DNA of 64,000 nt. It comes from Heloderma charlesbogerti (taxonomy: Eukaryota; Chordata; Lepidosauria; Squamata; Helodermatidae). This document shows, in pieces, positions 33,440-43,366 of the stretch. Each line of letters begins with the position of its first letter. Positions within the stretch are counted from its first letter, which is position 1. Under the pieces are notes generated by a model. It was not told where the DNA came from and searched no databases. It saw only the letters and a list, made by a program, of their open reading frames with translations. Where the stretch lies: the NCBI GenBank assembly GCA_026122225.1, contig JANEZZ010001374.1:434001-498000 (forward strand), written 5' to 3'. Position numbers and translations under genes: made by a program.

Positions 33440-34091
33440 GGGAGCAATCCTATGGTCCCTGGATGAGCGTCCCAGTGACCATAGAATCAAAGAATAGTAG
33501 GGTTGGAAGGGGCCTACAAGACCATCAAATCCAACCCCCTGCTCAGTGCAGGAATCCAAGTCAGAGCATCCCTGACAGATGGCTGTCCAGCCTCGAATGC
33601 CTCCAGTGTGGGTGAGCCTCCCTAGGTCATTGGTTCCATTGTCGTATTGCTCTAACACTCAGGAAGTTTTCAGGTTCCTCCCCCCAAGGTCGAAGACAGC
33701 ACTCCAACCTTGGAAGGGGGAGTCAAAGATCTGACCCCTTGAAGCTGGTGCAAAGAGAACCACACTGGCTGCCTCTCTGAGGTTGGAAAATCAACTTCAG
33801 AGAGAGGGGAAAGGGGGCATTCCAGTGGGCGGGGAGGGGAGGAGAATGGAGAGGCCAGGATATGATTTTTTCTGCACCTCCTCCAGCCTCCTTCCCTCTC
33901 CCTCTGAAATCCCCTTGCTAGATGGGCTGAAAAGCCTATCTAGTGAAAGGATAGGAGGACAGGGAGGCAAAGATCCCGTCTGCTGCTCCTTCTGCCCAAC
34001 TGACTTCCACTGAGCAGGGTGTAGGAATCTTGGAAGCCCCCGAGTTCAGGGACTTCCAAACAGTGAGGGTTCAGCCCATAGGACTGTGCCC
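33440..34091. mobile_element. Non-autonomous, PIF/Harbinger-like element with TTA duplications
   Basis: It starts GGGAGCAATCCTATGG and ends CCATAGGACTGTGCCC, a near-perfect inverted terminal repeat, and is flanked by TTA on both sides (33437-33439 and 34092-34094). A 3-bp TWA duplication is the PIF/Harbinger signature. No transposase is encoded. A CR1 3' end is nested at 33480-33667, and a truncated relative is at 27899-28340. Confidence 0.65.
33480..33667 (-). mobile_element. CR1 3' end nested in the Harbinger-like element
   Basis: CATAGAATCAAAGAATAGTA, GGGTTGGAAGGGGCC and GATGGCTGTCCAGCC are the reversed CR1 3' end and ORF2 C-terminus, as in 45921-46200. The insertion interrupts sequence shared with 27899-28340. 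Confidence 0.85.
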
Positions 34092-34716
34092 TTAAAGAAT
34101 TTGGCTTATTGCACACACTCCAGGAGGGGACATATCAGATGTAAAATTGGTGCAAACTTCGTGCCCCTATTTTATAAAGAGGAGAACAGCCACTGCTATA
34201 TCTGCCTTGCTGATAGCAGTTGCACCTTCTATTTTTCACATAAATTAATTGCTGACTGTCCCCACTTATCAGCCTTGATTTAATAGTAATTGCTATAGTA
34301 AGGCCTCATTACCGTAGGTTCATTACTTTTACCCTGATATGCTACACTGCATTAACTAGTAATTAAAATTAAGCTGTACTTGTCAAGCAACTGAACAAAT
34401 GTATTATCCTCAGTCCTTGTCACTGTTTGTTTGCTTTCAAATCCAGTAATTCATAAATGGTCTCATTCATTGTTGCAAACTCCCTTGCTGTGTTTCTACG
34501 CTGGAAATTTGTGCAAAAGCAGAAAATTACCCATATGGCATTATCTTTGAACTGTAATTTCTCCCTGTAAATTATAGCAAGTGTATTCTTCTCCTCAAAG
34601 ATCTGTGTAACCTTTTTCCGAGGCTTAGTTTCTTGTTTTGCTCTTCTCTTTGTATTGTTTTAGTAAGCACCTGTTTTAAATCTTGCCTCTGCCATGAACT
34701 TAACTAGGTGGTCTTA

Positions 34717-34816
34717 GGGTGCAATCCTATGCATGTTTAGGCAATCCTATGCATGTTTAGGCAATCCTATGCATGTTTATAGTTTTTTCTGTCTAAATAC
34801 GCATAGGATTGTGCCC
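34717..34816. mobile_element. Fold-back element, GGGTGCAATCC family, with 20-bp triplication
   Basis: It is flanked by TTA (34714-34716, 34817-34819), starts GGGTGCAATCCTATGCATG and ends GCATAGGATTGTGCCC. The unit GCAATCCTATGCATGTTTAG occurs three times in tandem at 34721-34780, the last differing at one base. Confidence 0.7.
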
Positions 34817-35394
34817 TTAGACAAAGCACCCTTATTACCTCACCCTTAGACCCAGCTCCCAATCTGCAATATAATACTGACCTACTGTACCAGGTAGCTG
34901 TAAGGTTTACAAAATAATTTGTCTGAAGTGTAACATTCTCAAATGCAATATAAATGCGAAGTTATTCATATATCTTTCCCTGAAGTGGTAAAGGCATGGA
35001 TTTTGAGAAGGGCCACTCTCTAAGGGCTGGATCCACTATTTGTTCTCATGCATATAAAGTCTTTAATTTGCATTTCTCCCATACATTCTCATGGGAGGCT
35101 TTGGGTGGGACTAACAGTTACATTAAGCAGCTGCTGCTGCTGAAAATGACGGCAGTATGAACAATTCTCCTGCCCCATAACTTCTTGTGGGATTTATTTA
35201 GAATGTGACATCACCATGTTGTACATTTCCCAGCCCTCACTCCACCTCAGTGGCTGCCAGTAGAAAGGCAGTAGGGGAAAAAAGGACATCATAATATCAA
35301 GACATGGCTAAGTTTTATTGCATGTTATGGCAGGGGAAGTGGGTGCTCATAGGTGTTGCTTTCAGTGGTAGCCACACTTCTAATATAATTCTGT

Positions 35395-36110
35395 CATTCA
35401 TTCTTTACATTTCTGTACCGCCCAATAGCTGAAGCTCTCTGCGTGGTTTACAGAGATGAAAACCTTAAATATATATTATAAAAACCATTTACATACAACA
35501 TATAAACAGACAGCACACACAGAGACACACATATATACCTAAGACAATTTTAACAAACAACAATTAGAAAAATAGGACCTGATTAAAACCTCATCAGATG
35601 TTGCCAAATACCTGAGATAAGAGGAAGGTCTTAACCTGGCACTGAAAATGTTGGCATCAGGTGGGCCTTGTTGGGGAGATCATTCCATAATTGGGGGGCT
35701 ACCACCGAGAAGGCCCTCTCCCTTGTTGCTGCCTTCTGAGCCTCCCTCAGAGGCTCAGAAGGCAGCAACTTAGCCAACCTCACTTAGATGGTGAACGTAG
35801 TGTATGGGTAGGTTCATGCCGGGAGAGGCGCTCCATCAGGTATTGTGGTCCCAAGCCATGTGAGGCTTTATAGATCAAAACCAGCACCTTGAATAGGGCT
35901 TAGAAACATACAGGCAGCCAGTGCAAGCAGGCCAGAATCGGTGTTAAATGTTTGGACCATCTTGTCCCTGTTGTCAATCTGGCCGCCACATTTTGCACGA
36001 GCTGCAGCTTCTGAACTGACTTCAAAGGCAGCTCCACGTAGAGCACATTGCAGTAATCTAACTTGGAGGTTACCAGACCATAGACAACTGAAGCCAGGTT
36101 ATTCCTGTTC
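35395..36110 (-). repeat. L2-like LINE 3' part plus adjoining dispersed repeat
   Basis: On the - strand, AGGGAGAGGGCCTTCTCGGT and TATGGAATGATCTCCCCAAC encode the L2-like (R)AFS..AP.LWNDLP region. The 3' end CGCAGAGAGCTTCAGCTATT and a TTTACA/AATGA tail follow. The part 35770-36110 (GCCAGTGCAAGC, AATCTGGCCGCCACATTTTG, CACATTGCAGTAATCTAACT) is a further dispersed repeat, possibly upstream sequence of the same LINE. Confidence 0.65.
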
Positions 36111-37499
36111 AGATATGTCTAGCTCTGTCCTTTGCGTTTACGCTGCCTCCTCAACTCACTAGGAAGCTTCAGGAGGTAACAGTGCTTCTTAAAGCAAAAA
36201 TTATGCTGGGTGTGGGAGAACTCAGTCCTGACATTGCTTCAGTTGCCCATACAAAGTTAGCTGACAAAGTGATTGTTTTAGCAAACAAGGATGTCAACCT
36301 GCATTCTAGGCCCTGTGGCTAGGTAGCGCATTTCAACATGCAACCAAGGTACAATTAAGGCACAGCACAGCTCAGCTCACATGTGCTCTAGGCCAGAGTT
36401 GATACACCAGCAGCCTGATACACCTTTCCAGGTGCTTGTATGGGAGCACCTGGAAAGAGGGAGGGTAATACTCATGCTGATGCAGAGGCATGACTAGACT
36501 AGAGTGTCAAGGTAGTGACTTAGCCCTGGAGTAGCGCTACAGGATTGTAAGAGTGTTACAGAGGATGTGTGTCCATCCATTCATATCTGTGTGTCTGTCT
36601 GTCCGTCCAAGACCATGAAACCTAGACAGCTGAAACTTGGCATGCATGCTAAGGGGACTCTAGGGGTGTGCACCTCAGGGTTATTTTGTTTTTTAAATGT
36701 ATTAATTTTATTAATGCAGATATGCCCATGTGGTTGAAGCCTGAAATAACATTTTAAGTCACTAGGAGCAGACTTCCCTAGCCATTGCATAGCTTTACAG
36801 TCGATACACTTTGAAGCCAGGGGAAATTAGTAGCCCAAGGGACAGAGTCATACACCTGCCCCCTCTTAGGGGCTGTACGGATGCACCATGGCTGGGGCTA
36901 CGTCAAGGGATGCCAGCAGCCTGCTTTCACTTGGACGGCTTTCGCTCACAGCGTGCCCAACTCTGACAGTACGTTTGCTTGAAGTCTTCACTATATCAAA
37001 GTAAAGGCTATTCTAATCTGTGTGAAGCTGGGTCCTTTTGCTGTTTAAAATAAAATAAATAAATACAGCCTTACAGAGCTTAATTTGAGTCATGGATTGC
37101 TAAGCTCTGGAACCTGGCTTCAGTGCCAGTGGTCAGAAGGAAAGTAAATGAGAGTGCCTTTGAGCATGGGCAGAATACTCTCCTTACCACTGAAAAAGCA
37201 CAACCACCAAGCCCACCCTCAAAGAGGGCTGGAACTAGAGGAGAAAATTTCCAGGCCCTCAGATGAAACTTTTACATGGGTATAAACCCTAGAAGATCTC
37301 ACAGTAGAAATTGTGTAATGCTTTGTTTCCATTTCTGAGATTCCGGGCACTGAGCATTGTTGCAAAACAAGCTTCCCTTATTATCAGTTTCACTGTGTCT
37401 GTTTTTTTCTTTGACTGCTTAATGTCTGTTTTCATCCTTCTGCTATCATTTACCCTTCAACTGTGGGTACTGGGTACTGGGATGATCAATTTCTTAAAG

Positions 37500-37700
37500 G
37501 GATCGGACCATAGTTTACTGGTTGAACATACTTTGCATGCAGAGGGTCTCAGGGTCCATCTTTGGCATCTCGCTTAAAAGGATCAGGGATCAGGTGATGG
37601 GAAAGACTGCTGCCTGAGATCCTGGAGAACTCCTGACAATCAGAGCAGATTGGCTAGATGGATCAATAGACAGATCTAGTGTAAGGCAGATCCCTACATC
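37500..37700 (+). repeat. tRNA-derived SINE, diverged
   Basis: ACTTTGCATGCAGAGGGTCT, AAAAGGATCAGGGATCAGGT, GATGGGAAAGACTGCTGCCT and TAAGGCAGATCCCTAC match the SINE family head to tail. The B box is degraded. Confidence 0.7.
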
Positions 37701-38057
37701 ACTCACACAATTTCATTGCAGTGAGTGCCAACATTAATTTTTCTACACCATTTTCTAAAACAGCCAAATCAAGTGATGAATACACAGTTAAATGATGGTT
37801 GACAAGACACCCATTAATTATCAAAGACAGCAGAGAAACTTTGGTGGTCATGTGCATTTTCACATTTTCACATTTGCCCTTGATCTTGGCTGCTTCTTTA
37901 CTTTAGTTTGTAAATGGTTTGGCCTATTCAACTTCAAAATTTCATTGTGCTTTATTTCCAAATGTTTGAGGGTTGCTGAGATTATCATATCTTGACTTAA
38001 TAAGGTGAGATATGAACAAACCTTTTGCCTCTTCGCTTCTCCCTTTGTGCGAGTTGA

Positions 38058-38248
38058 CAAACCAGGAAGTCTTCAGTTAACTATAGTTTCCCATTTTGTC
38101 TGAATCAAGAAACTATGGTTAACAGCTTTGGAACAACCCTGATATTAAGCCAGTTTGAAACTATGGTTTAATATCCTGGCTTGTTCCAACCATTTCCTGG
38201 TTCAGGCAAAATGGGAAACTATCATGAATGGAAGACTTCCTGGTTCAT
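38058..38248. repeat. Long inverted repeat upstream of a SULF2 exon
   Basis: AACCAGGAAGTCTTCAGTTA and ATAGTTTCCCATTTTG on the left reappear inverted as CAAAATGGGAAACTAT and GAAGACTTCCTGGTT on the right. Arms are about 45 nt, and further inner inverted pairs around GAAACTATGGTT exist. It ends about 180 bp before the acceptor of exon 38431-38559. Confidence 0.75.
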
Positions 38249-38430
38249 TTGCCAGCTTGTGCAAAGGGAGGAACACAGGGGCTGCATGCACAGAGAAAAG
38301 TCTTGTTCATATCTTCACTTAAGCCGGGATATGATGATCGAAATTCTGCCATTCTGTATCTGCTGTGGACTAGGCTGAGGTTACCGTTCCAGATTTTTTA
38401 TAAAGGCTGTGTGTACTTATTTCTTTTCAG

Positions 38431-38559
38431 GAATCCTCACATTGTATTGAACATCGATCTTGCTCCCACAGTTCTAGATATTGCTGGCCTGGACATTCCA
38501 CCTGACATGGATGGGAAATCCATTCTAAAACTGCTGGATTCTGAAAGACCAGTTAATAG
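38431..38559 (+). CDS. SULF2: SULF2 internal coding exon (window exon 5 of 7)
   Basis: The first base completes the split Leu codon. The exon then encodes [40 protein letters not shown] and VN, plus two bases of a split Arg codon. NIDLAPT.LDIAG is a conserved C-terminal sulfatase-domain block, and NPHIVLN fits SULF2 where SULF1 differs. The acceptor is ttcttttcag at 38430 and the donor is GTAAGG at 38560. The upstream intron is the longest complete one in the window (11.8 kb). A 190-bp inverted repeat ends about 180 bp upstream of this exon. Confidence 0.95.
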
Positions 38560-38952
38560 GTAAGGGTGGAAAATGTACTGAACTCCTGCAGTTCACAAAG
38601 TGCTTTAAATAAATATGGAGCGATGGTGGAGAGAAAAGAATGTTAAGCCTTTTTGGCATGTTTGACTATTTTTCAATCTGTTTTAAAGCACATTTCACTG
38701 GCATTGTTTGAATGTTTTGATTACTGAACAGAGCATGTTTTGTTGCGCAGTTACAGTATATTTGATTCTCTCTGTGTGTGTTTTGTATGTGTTTTGGGAA
38801 AGAAAATATTTTCATGAATTACCAGTCTTGAATTTCTCTTGTGCATTCTTTATAATGATGCATTTAAAAAGCTTGGTGTATAAATAATTGGAGAATAGAC
38901 AACCATATGTAAAGGAAAAAATCCTATCCCCTTACTATATGTGCTCCTTTTA

Positions 38953-39084
38953 GGGTGCAATCCTATGCATGTTTAGACAGAAAAATATCCCACAACTCCA
39001 GAACCTCCCAGCCAGCATGGTTGCCTGGGGCATGCTCGGAGCTGTAGGACATTTTTCTGTCTAAATATGCATAAGATTCCACCC
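38953..39084. mobile_element. Fold-back element, GGGTGCAATCC family
   Basis: It is flanked by TTA at 38950-38952 and 39085-39087. It starts GGGTGCAATCCTATGCATG with TTTAGACAGAAAAAT, and ends with the inverted ATTTTTCTGTCTAAATATGC and GATTCCACCC. It is a hairpin without coding capacity. Confidence 0.75.
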
Positions 39085-39443
39085 TTAATCTCTCATCACC
39101 CTGAGACGACAACCTGAGGGAGATGGGGAGCATTTTGGCAACTGGGAAGCAAGGTAGCACCTGTCACGGTGAACAGATTCAGCTTCTGGCCTACCAGCAA
39201 CCAGCGCCTTACTAGCAACAAAATTTGATTGTACCTCTGCACCAGAGGGGCTAGCCAATTTCAGTTCATTGCCCTTTTGTTATTTTTGAAACTTATAAAT
39301 GTGTGGTGCTAATCAACTTCCGCCATGTGTTTTTCATTTAGTCAGGACATGCTAATCAGAATTCCTTCTGCTGGCTACTTCCTGTACATCCTAGAGGTTT
39401 ATGGGACAGCAGGTACTTCAGAGTACTGGAGTGTACATAAGGG

Positions 39444-39575
39444 ATAGGATCCAGTGTTAGTCATCCTTAAAGGAGACCCATTGAAACCAACAGGACTTAA
39501 TATAGTCATTACTAACTTAAGTCCTGTTGATTTCAACAGGTTTACTCTAAAGATGACTAAGTCTGTATCCAACCC
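39444..39575. repeat. Palindromic MITE-like repeat
   Basis: GTTAGTCATCCTTAAAGGAG and ACCAACAGGACTTAA on the left pair with TTAAGTCCTGTTGAT and TTTACTCTAAAGATGACTAA on the right. It forms a hairpin of about 130 bp. No clear target duplication is seen. Confidence 0.6.
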
Positions 39576-39944
39576 AATGATAGTTGTTGTTGTGCGTCCA
39601 GTGTCCAATTAAGTAGTTCCAGAATAAATATTGCTCATAAACCAGGATGTGAAACCATGGTTTGAAGTGAGTTTAAAACCCATGGTTTGCATTAACCATG
39701 ACTGGCATTACGTCTGCTAATCTAGCTAACCATAGCTAGGGTAGTTTTCCCTGCTTCTCTAACCTGTCTGTTCGCAGGGTGACCAGCAGCACTACATACT
39801 CACTCTGAGGACAGGGCTTAGTTCAGCGTTAAATAATGGTTTTACTGTATGTTTGGGATCTTAACCAGGGTTAAAGCAACTAACTAGTGCTAAATATGGT
39901 TAAGTAGTATGTCTGCAACAGGCCTGTGTGTCAGGGATATTTGT

Positions 39945-40052
39945 GTAATACCTTTATTAGGCCATCCAAAAGATTACCAGAACTGCACAAGATCTCAAAA
40001 ACTTGCACAATTTTTGATGATACTTTGGTTAGCCTAATAAAGGTATTACACT
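39945..40052. repeat. Short inverted-repeat element, CCTTTATTAGG ends
   Basis: GTGTAATACCTTTATTAGGC on the left and GCCTAATAAAGGTATTACAC on the right are perfect inverted copies enclosing about 65 bp. It is related to the longer element at 18620-18921. Confidence 0.75.
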
Positions 40053-40189
40053 AATAAGGATTTGGAATAATACGGTTTTTGGAAAGGTCAACATGGCTAC
40101 CTTTGTGCTTGTTTTTATTGATATTTCTGTATTCCATTTTGTGTGTCCCATGTAAGCCTTTCTCTAATGAGAAAAATGGTTCCCATTCA

Positions 40190-40255
40190 TTTAATTCATT
40201 TATTATATTTCTATACCGCCCCATAGCCAAAGCTCTCTAGGCAGCATAGAAATAT
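40190..40255 (-). repeat. L2-like LINE 3' tail scrap
   Basis: A T-rich TTTAATTCATTTATTATATT run is followed by CTATACCGCCCCATAGCCAA and AGCTCTCTAGGC, the reversed 3' end of the L2-like family. Confidence 0.6.
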
Positions 40256-40393
40256 GCCATATTGCTTTACAAACTGAGACTGACAATGCTTCTCTGCTAG
40301 GTCTTTTCTAATTATATATCTTCAAGGGAGGAGCGAAATCCTGTTAGGGCTCAGAGACCTTGTTCAACTTTCATGTTAAGCTTGTTTTTCCAG

Positions 40394-40450
40394 GTTCCAT
40401 TTGAAAAAGAAGATGAAGGTCTGGAGGGACTCATTTTTGGTGGAGAGAGG
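40394..40450 (+). CDS. SULF2: SULF2 small internal coding exon (window exon 6 of 7)
   Basis: This 57-bp exon encodes FHLKKKMKVWRDSFLVERG with split codons at both ends (AG|G Arg at the start, GG|T Gly at the end). The acceptor is cttgtttttccag at 40393 and the donor is GTAAGT at 40451. WRDSFLVERG marks the end of the conserved sulfatase domain in both SULF paralogues. The preceding FHLKKKMKV is SULF2-like. It is too short to be noticed as an open frame, so it was placed by splice sites, phase and homology. The frame joins cleanly to KLLHKREN in the next exon. Confidence 0.93.
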
Positions 40451-40794
40451 GTAAGTGGTTTGTTCATTTATTTGTTTGTTTGGTTGTTTTGCAGGCTCCT
40501 GGCCTCCTAAAGGAAGAGGTCCCTGAATCATTGTAGCAAAAGAAAGTTGCATTATGTACTTTCCTCAGCAATGATATTAACTGGTCGGTTTTGTGCTACA
40601 TTTGTGAAATAGATTTATTAATGAAAAAAGCAAACTTTATTAGTACTTCTATTTTTTAGCTGTTAGCATTTTTCATTTGCATTGGAACTGCTGTACAATA
40701 AGAAACACATATAGTTAAAAATGATGAACGTAATGCTTTAGATCATTGCTTATTTCATGAACTAGACAGGTCCCTCCTTCATGAAATAAGCACA

Positions 40795-41030
40795 GCATAA
40801 GAACGTAAGAAGAGCTCTACCTTTGGAGCAGACCAAAGGTCCATTTAGTCAAACATCTTGCTTCTCACAGTAACCAACTGCATGCCCTTGTGAAGCCTTT
40901 CCCTATATTTGTCCCTCAGCACCTGCTATTCAGAGGTATACTTCCTCTAAACCTGGAGGTTCCATTTACCTATCACGACTAATAGCCATTTATAGATCTA
41001 TTCTCCATTAATGGTTCTAGTTCCCATTTT
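40795..41030 (-). repeat. Dispersed repeat, AAGAACATAAGAA family, diverged
   Basis: CATAAGAACGTAAGAAGAGC, AGACCAAAGGTCCATTTAGT and CACAGTAACCAACTGCATGC correspond in order to the better copies at 45366 and 59166. The strand is set by convention relative to those copies. Confidence 0.55.
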
Positions 41031-41992
41031 AATGCCAGTGCCTGATGACTGAAATGGTTGTTGCCTTTTTGCCTAATTCACAAAAGAGCCAGCCCCCTCC
41101 TTCATTCCTGAAAGGGCAGTATAAGCAATGCTGAGCTTGTGTGGGTGCAGTGGAAACATGGGAGCACAGAAGAAAAAAAAAACAGAATGTGGTGTTGGGC
41201 ACAGAATTCAACTTCCTTAGAATCTTTTCTTTTCCTCTCTTTCTTTTAAAGAGAAAGTTTCTAACCCTTATTGCTAGAAGGATATACTTCATGGGTGTGC
41301 AAAACTGTGCAGAAATTCTCAGTTTGCATGATCTGTACATGTCACAGAATTCAGCTTTTCTTTGCACAAAATTTGGATAGTTTGAGTGCAGAATTTTAAT
41401 TAATGGATTTTGTTTTGCTCAGATTACACACTGCTGGCAAAGCCAATGCCTCATTAATAAAAATAACCAAACCCTATGCTGACTTCTAGCTGTGTCTGCA
41501 CCAATCCTTTTGCCACATTTGATTTCATTTTCTAGTTCCTTATTGGCCTAAAATAATCCTTGTACAGTTCCTATAAATGTTATTTCCTCCCCTGGGACTG
41601 CATTTTTGAAGTTATTGAACTAGACAATGTTTTATATAGTGTGCTAAAACACACACACACGGGTGGGAGGTAATGGGACATGGGAAAGGGACTTGAAATG
41701 AGCAATGAAGTAACCCATATTGTGAAATAGCCAGGTTTGTAGCTTTTTGCAAGCAGACAGAATTAGCACTGCGTCTAAGTAATGGCTTCAAAGGTACAAA
41801 TTCATATATGTCTGCTTCAGGTTCACAAAATTCTTCTACCTCTTTAATCAAATGCCTGATTGTGTGTGCAAACGCTAGGATGTTCCCATGCCATTTCATG
41901 GGATGTAGCAGAGACGGCGCCTGTTCCTTGCTGGGATTTGAGCACAGTTCATGTGAAAAACTACTGGTGTGTGGATACAGCCTTAACGGATA

Positions 41993-42012
41993 TGTGTGTG
42001 TGTGTGTGTGTG
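41993..42012 (+). promoter_or_regulatory. (TG)10 run abutting the polypyrimidine tract of a SULF2 acceptor
   Basis: Ten TG units end 15 bases before the exon start at 42028, followed by ttcttctttttccag. UG repeats at this position are known in CFTR intron 8 to bind TDP-43 and weaken the acceptor. A similar effect here is inference. Confidence 0.55.
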
Positions 42013-42027
42013 TTCTTCTTTTTCCAG

Positions 42028-42157
42028 TAAACTGTTGCACAAGAGAGAGAATGAGAAAATGGATGCTCAAGAAGAAAATTTCCTACCCAAATACCAACGG
42101 GTAAAAGATCTCTGTCAGCGAGCTGAGTATCAGACTGCTTGTGAACAGCTTGGGCAG
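42028..42157 (+). CDS. SULF2: SULF2 internal coding exon at the catalytic/hydrophilic domain boundary (window exon 7 of 7)
   Basis: One base completes the split Gly codon, then 43 codons follow, including [40 protein letters not shown] and LGQ. The run is rich in K, R, E and Q, as expected where SULF proteins pass from the sulfatase domain into the basic hydrophilic domain that binds heparan sulfate. The donor is GTGAGG at 42158. The acceptor is unusual: a (TG)10 run at 41993-42012 lies directly before a short T/C tract and the AG. The expected continuation (KWQCVED...) was not found in the remaining 21.8 kb. Confidence 0.95.
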
Positions 42158-42262
42158 GTGAGGAACCATCTAGTTCCCAAGTATATGTAAGCATAGCTGC
42201 ATCATGAGGTTGAACTAGCATAACAAGGGCTTAGAAATCCCTTCACTTTATTATCCATCTTA

Positions 42263-42436
42263 GGGCACAATCCTATGTATGTTTAGACAGAAAAAAAGCC
42301 CCACATCTTTTTCCCCCACATTTTTCCCCCACAAAAAAGTCCCACAAAAAAAGCCCCACATGCATGTTTAGACAGAAAAAAAGCCCCACACAGTTGCGGG
42401 ACTTTTTTCTGTCTAAACACGCACAGGATTGTACCC
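42263..42436. mobile_element. Fold-back element, GGGTGCAATCC family, expanded
   Basis: It is flanked by TTA at 42260-42262 and 42437-42439. It starts GGGCACAATCCTATGTATG and ends GCACAGGATTGTACCC. The TTTAGACAGAAAAAAAGCCC block occurs twice, with C/A-rich spacer copies of CCCACAAAAAA between, so the left arm has expanded. It lies 105 bp after the donor of exon 42028-42157. Confidence 0.75.
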
Positions 42437-43240
42437 TTACAATGGGTGAGCAGAATGATATTTTACAGTTAGCTTTCCCTTCTGCCGCTCTTCTGGTAGC
42501 AGCAGCAAATCTACCTCCAGGGGGAAGAGGGCAAAAACTCTCTGGAATGTGGGTCAAATGATAAGAAGTGTTTCAAAGCATGTTTCCTCCTCTCTTTCAT
42601 TTCCTTCTCAAGTTCAATTAAATGGTCCTTCTGTTCCTTTTTGAAAAGTCTCAATGTGCTGAAACATGTTCGTAAAGGAGACTATTCCCATATATTTTCT
42701 AGAAGTCTTACATCAGGGGTGTTGAACCTCTTTCAACCTGAGGGCTGAATTCAATGTCAGAGAAGGGCTCGGGGGCCTCGTTGCTGTGGTGCGGAGAGCC
42801 AAAGGCAAAAAATACCAGCATTTTAGCTTCAACCTCTTATTGCCTGTAACTAAGCCTTAGGAGAGGCATTCCAACTTTTTAGGATGGGGAAAAACTGCAC
42901 AAAAGCCAGGCAAACACCAAACAATCAGTGATGGGTAGAAGAAAGTGGGGCCTGGGCAACCCTGGAGTGCCAGATCAGGACCCCAAGTGGGGCTGGATTT
43001 GGTTCCAGATCCCTGCCTTACTAAAATTGTACAAACTCCTAATAACTGCTGTTATGTATCCTGGGCAGGGGGAGGTACTATTGTTTTGAACCATGGCACC
43101 TCCTGTAGAGTTGGGACTAGCAACAGTGGGTGGAGCTTCTGCTAAGTTCTTCACTTCTGTGTGTGCTGAATAAAAAACAGTGGTGTTTGAGGCCTGCTGA
43201 AACTTGCAGTCGTTCCTACTACCTATACAACAACTGCCTT

Positions 43241-43366
43241 CCCTAGCCTGGTGCCCTCCAGAAGTTTTGGACTACAGTTCCCAACATCCCCAATGCCCAT
43301 GCTTGCTGAGGATCATAGGAGTTACAGTTGAACACATCTGGAGGACACCAAGTTGCGGAAGGTTGT
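43241..43366. repeat. Palindromic MITE-like repeat (unsplit relative of 19122-19850)
   Basis: GTGCCCTCCAGAAGTTTTGG and ACTACAGTTCCCAACATCCC are mirrored by GGATCATAGGAGTTACAGTT and ACATCTGGAGGACACC. It shows the uninterrupted order TTGGACTACAG..CCC at the site where an LTR sits in the 19-kb copy. Confidence 0.7.

Larger units (their letters stand above)
26630..38430 (+). other. SULF2 intron (11.8 kb) rich in CR1, SINEs and fold-back elements
   Basis: The intron begins GTAAGT and ends ttcttttcag. Its elements are listed separately between 27899 and 38248. Stretches 26640-27890, 28540-29390, 32520-33430, 34100-34710, 34820-35390, 36115-37495 and 37705-38055 show nothing I recognise, although 32740-33260 is GC-richer than its surroundings. 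Confidence 0.75.
38560..40393 (+). other. SULF2 intron (1.8 kb) with three fold-back elements
   Basis: The intron begins GTAAGG and ends cttgtttttccag. It contains inverted-repeat elements at 38953-39084, 39444-39575 and 39945-40052, plus an L2-like tail at 40190-40255. A further loose palindrome around AACCATGG motifs is at about 39640-39930. Confidence 0.75.
40451..42027 (+). other. SULF2 intron (1.6 kb)
   Basis: The intron begins GTAAGT and ends with (TG)10 plus ttcttctttttccag. A diverged dispersed repeat occupies about 40795-41030 and a short AC run lies at about 41650. Nothing else is recognised. Confidence 0.8.

Noticed and set aside
34721..34780. CRISPR-like array from three 20-bp repeats
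   Set aside because: The units are directly adjacent without spacers and belong to the terminus of a fold-back transposon in a vertebrate intron.
6410..42157. Assignment of the exons to SULF1 instead of SULF2
   Set aside because: Paralogue-specific positions ([47 protein letters not shown]) fit SULF2 in every exon.
6410..42157. A processed SULF2 pseudogene
   Set aside because: Seven exons are separated by introns with correct GT-AG sites and consistent phases, and no exon is disrupted.
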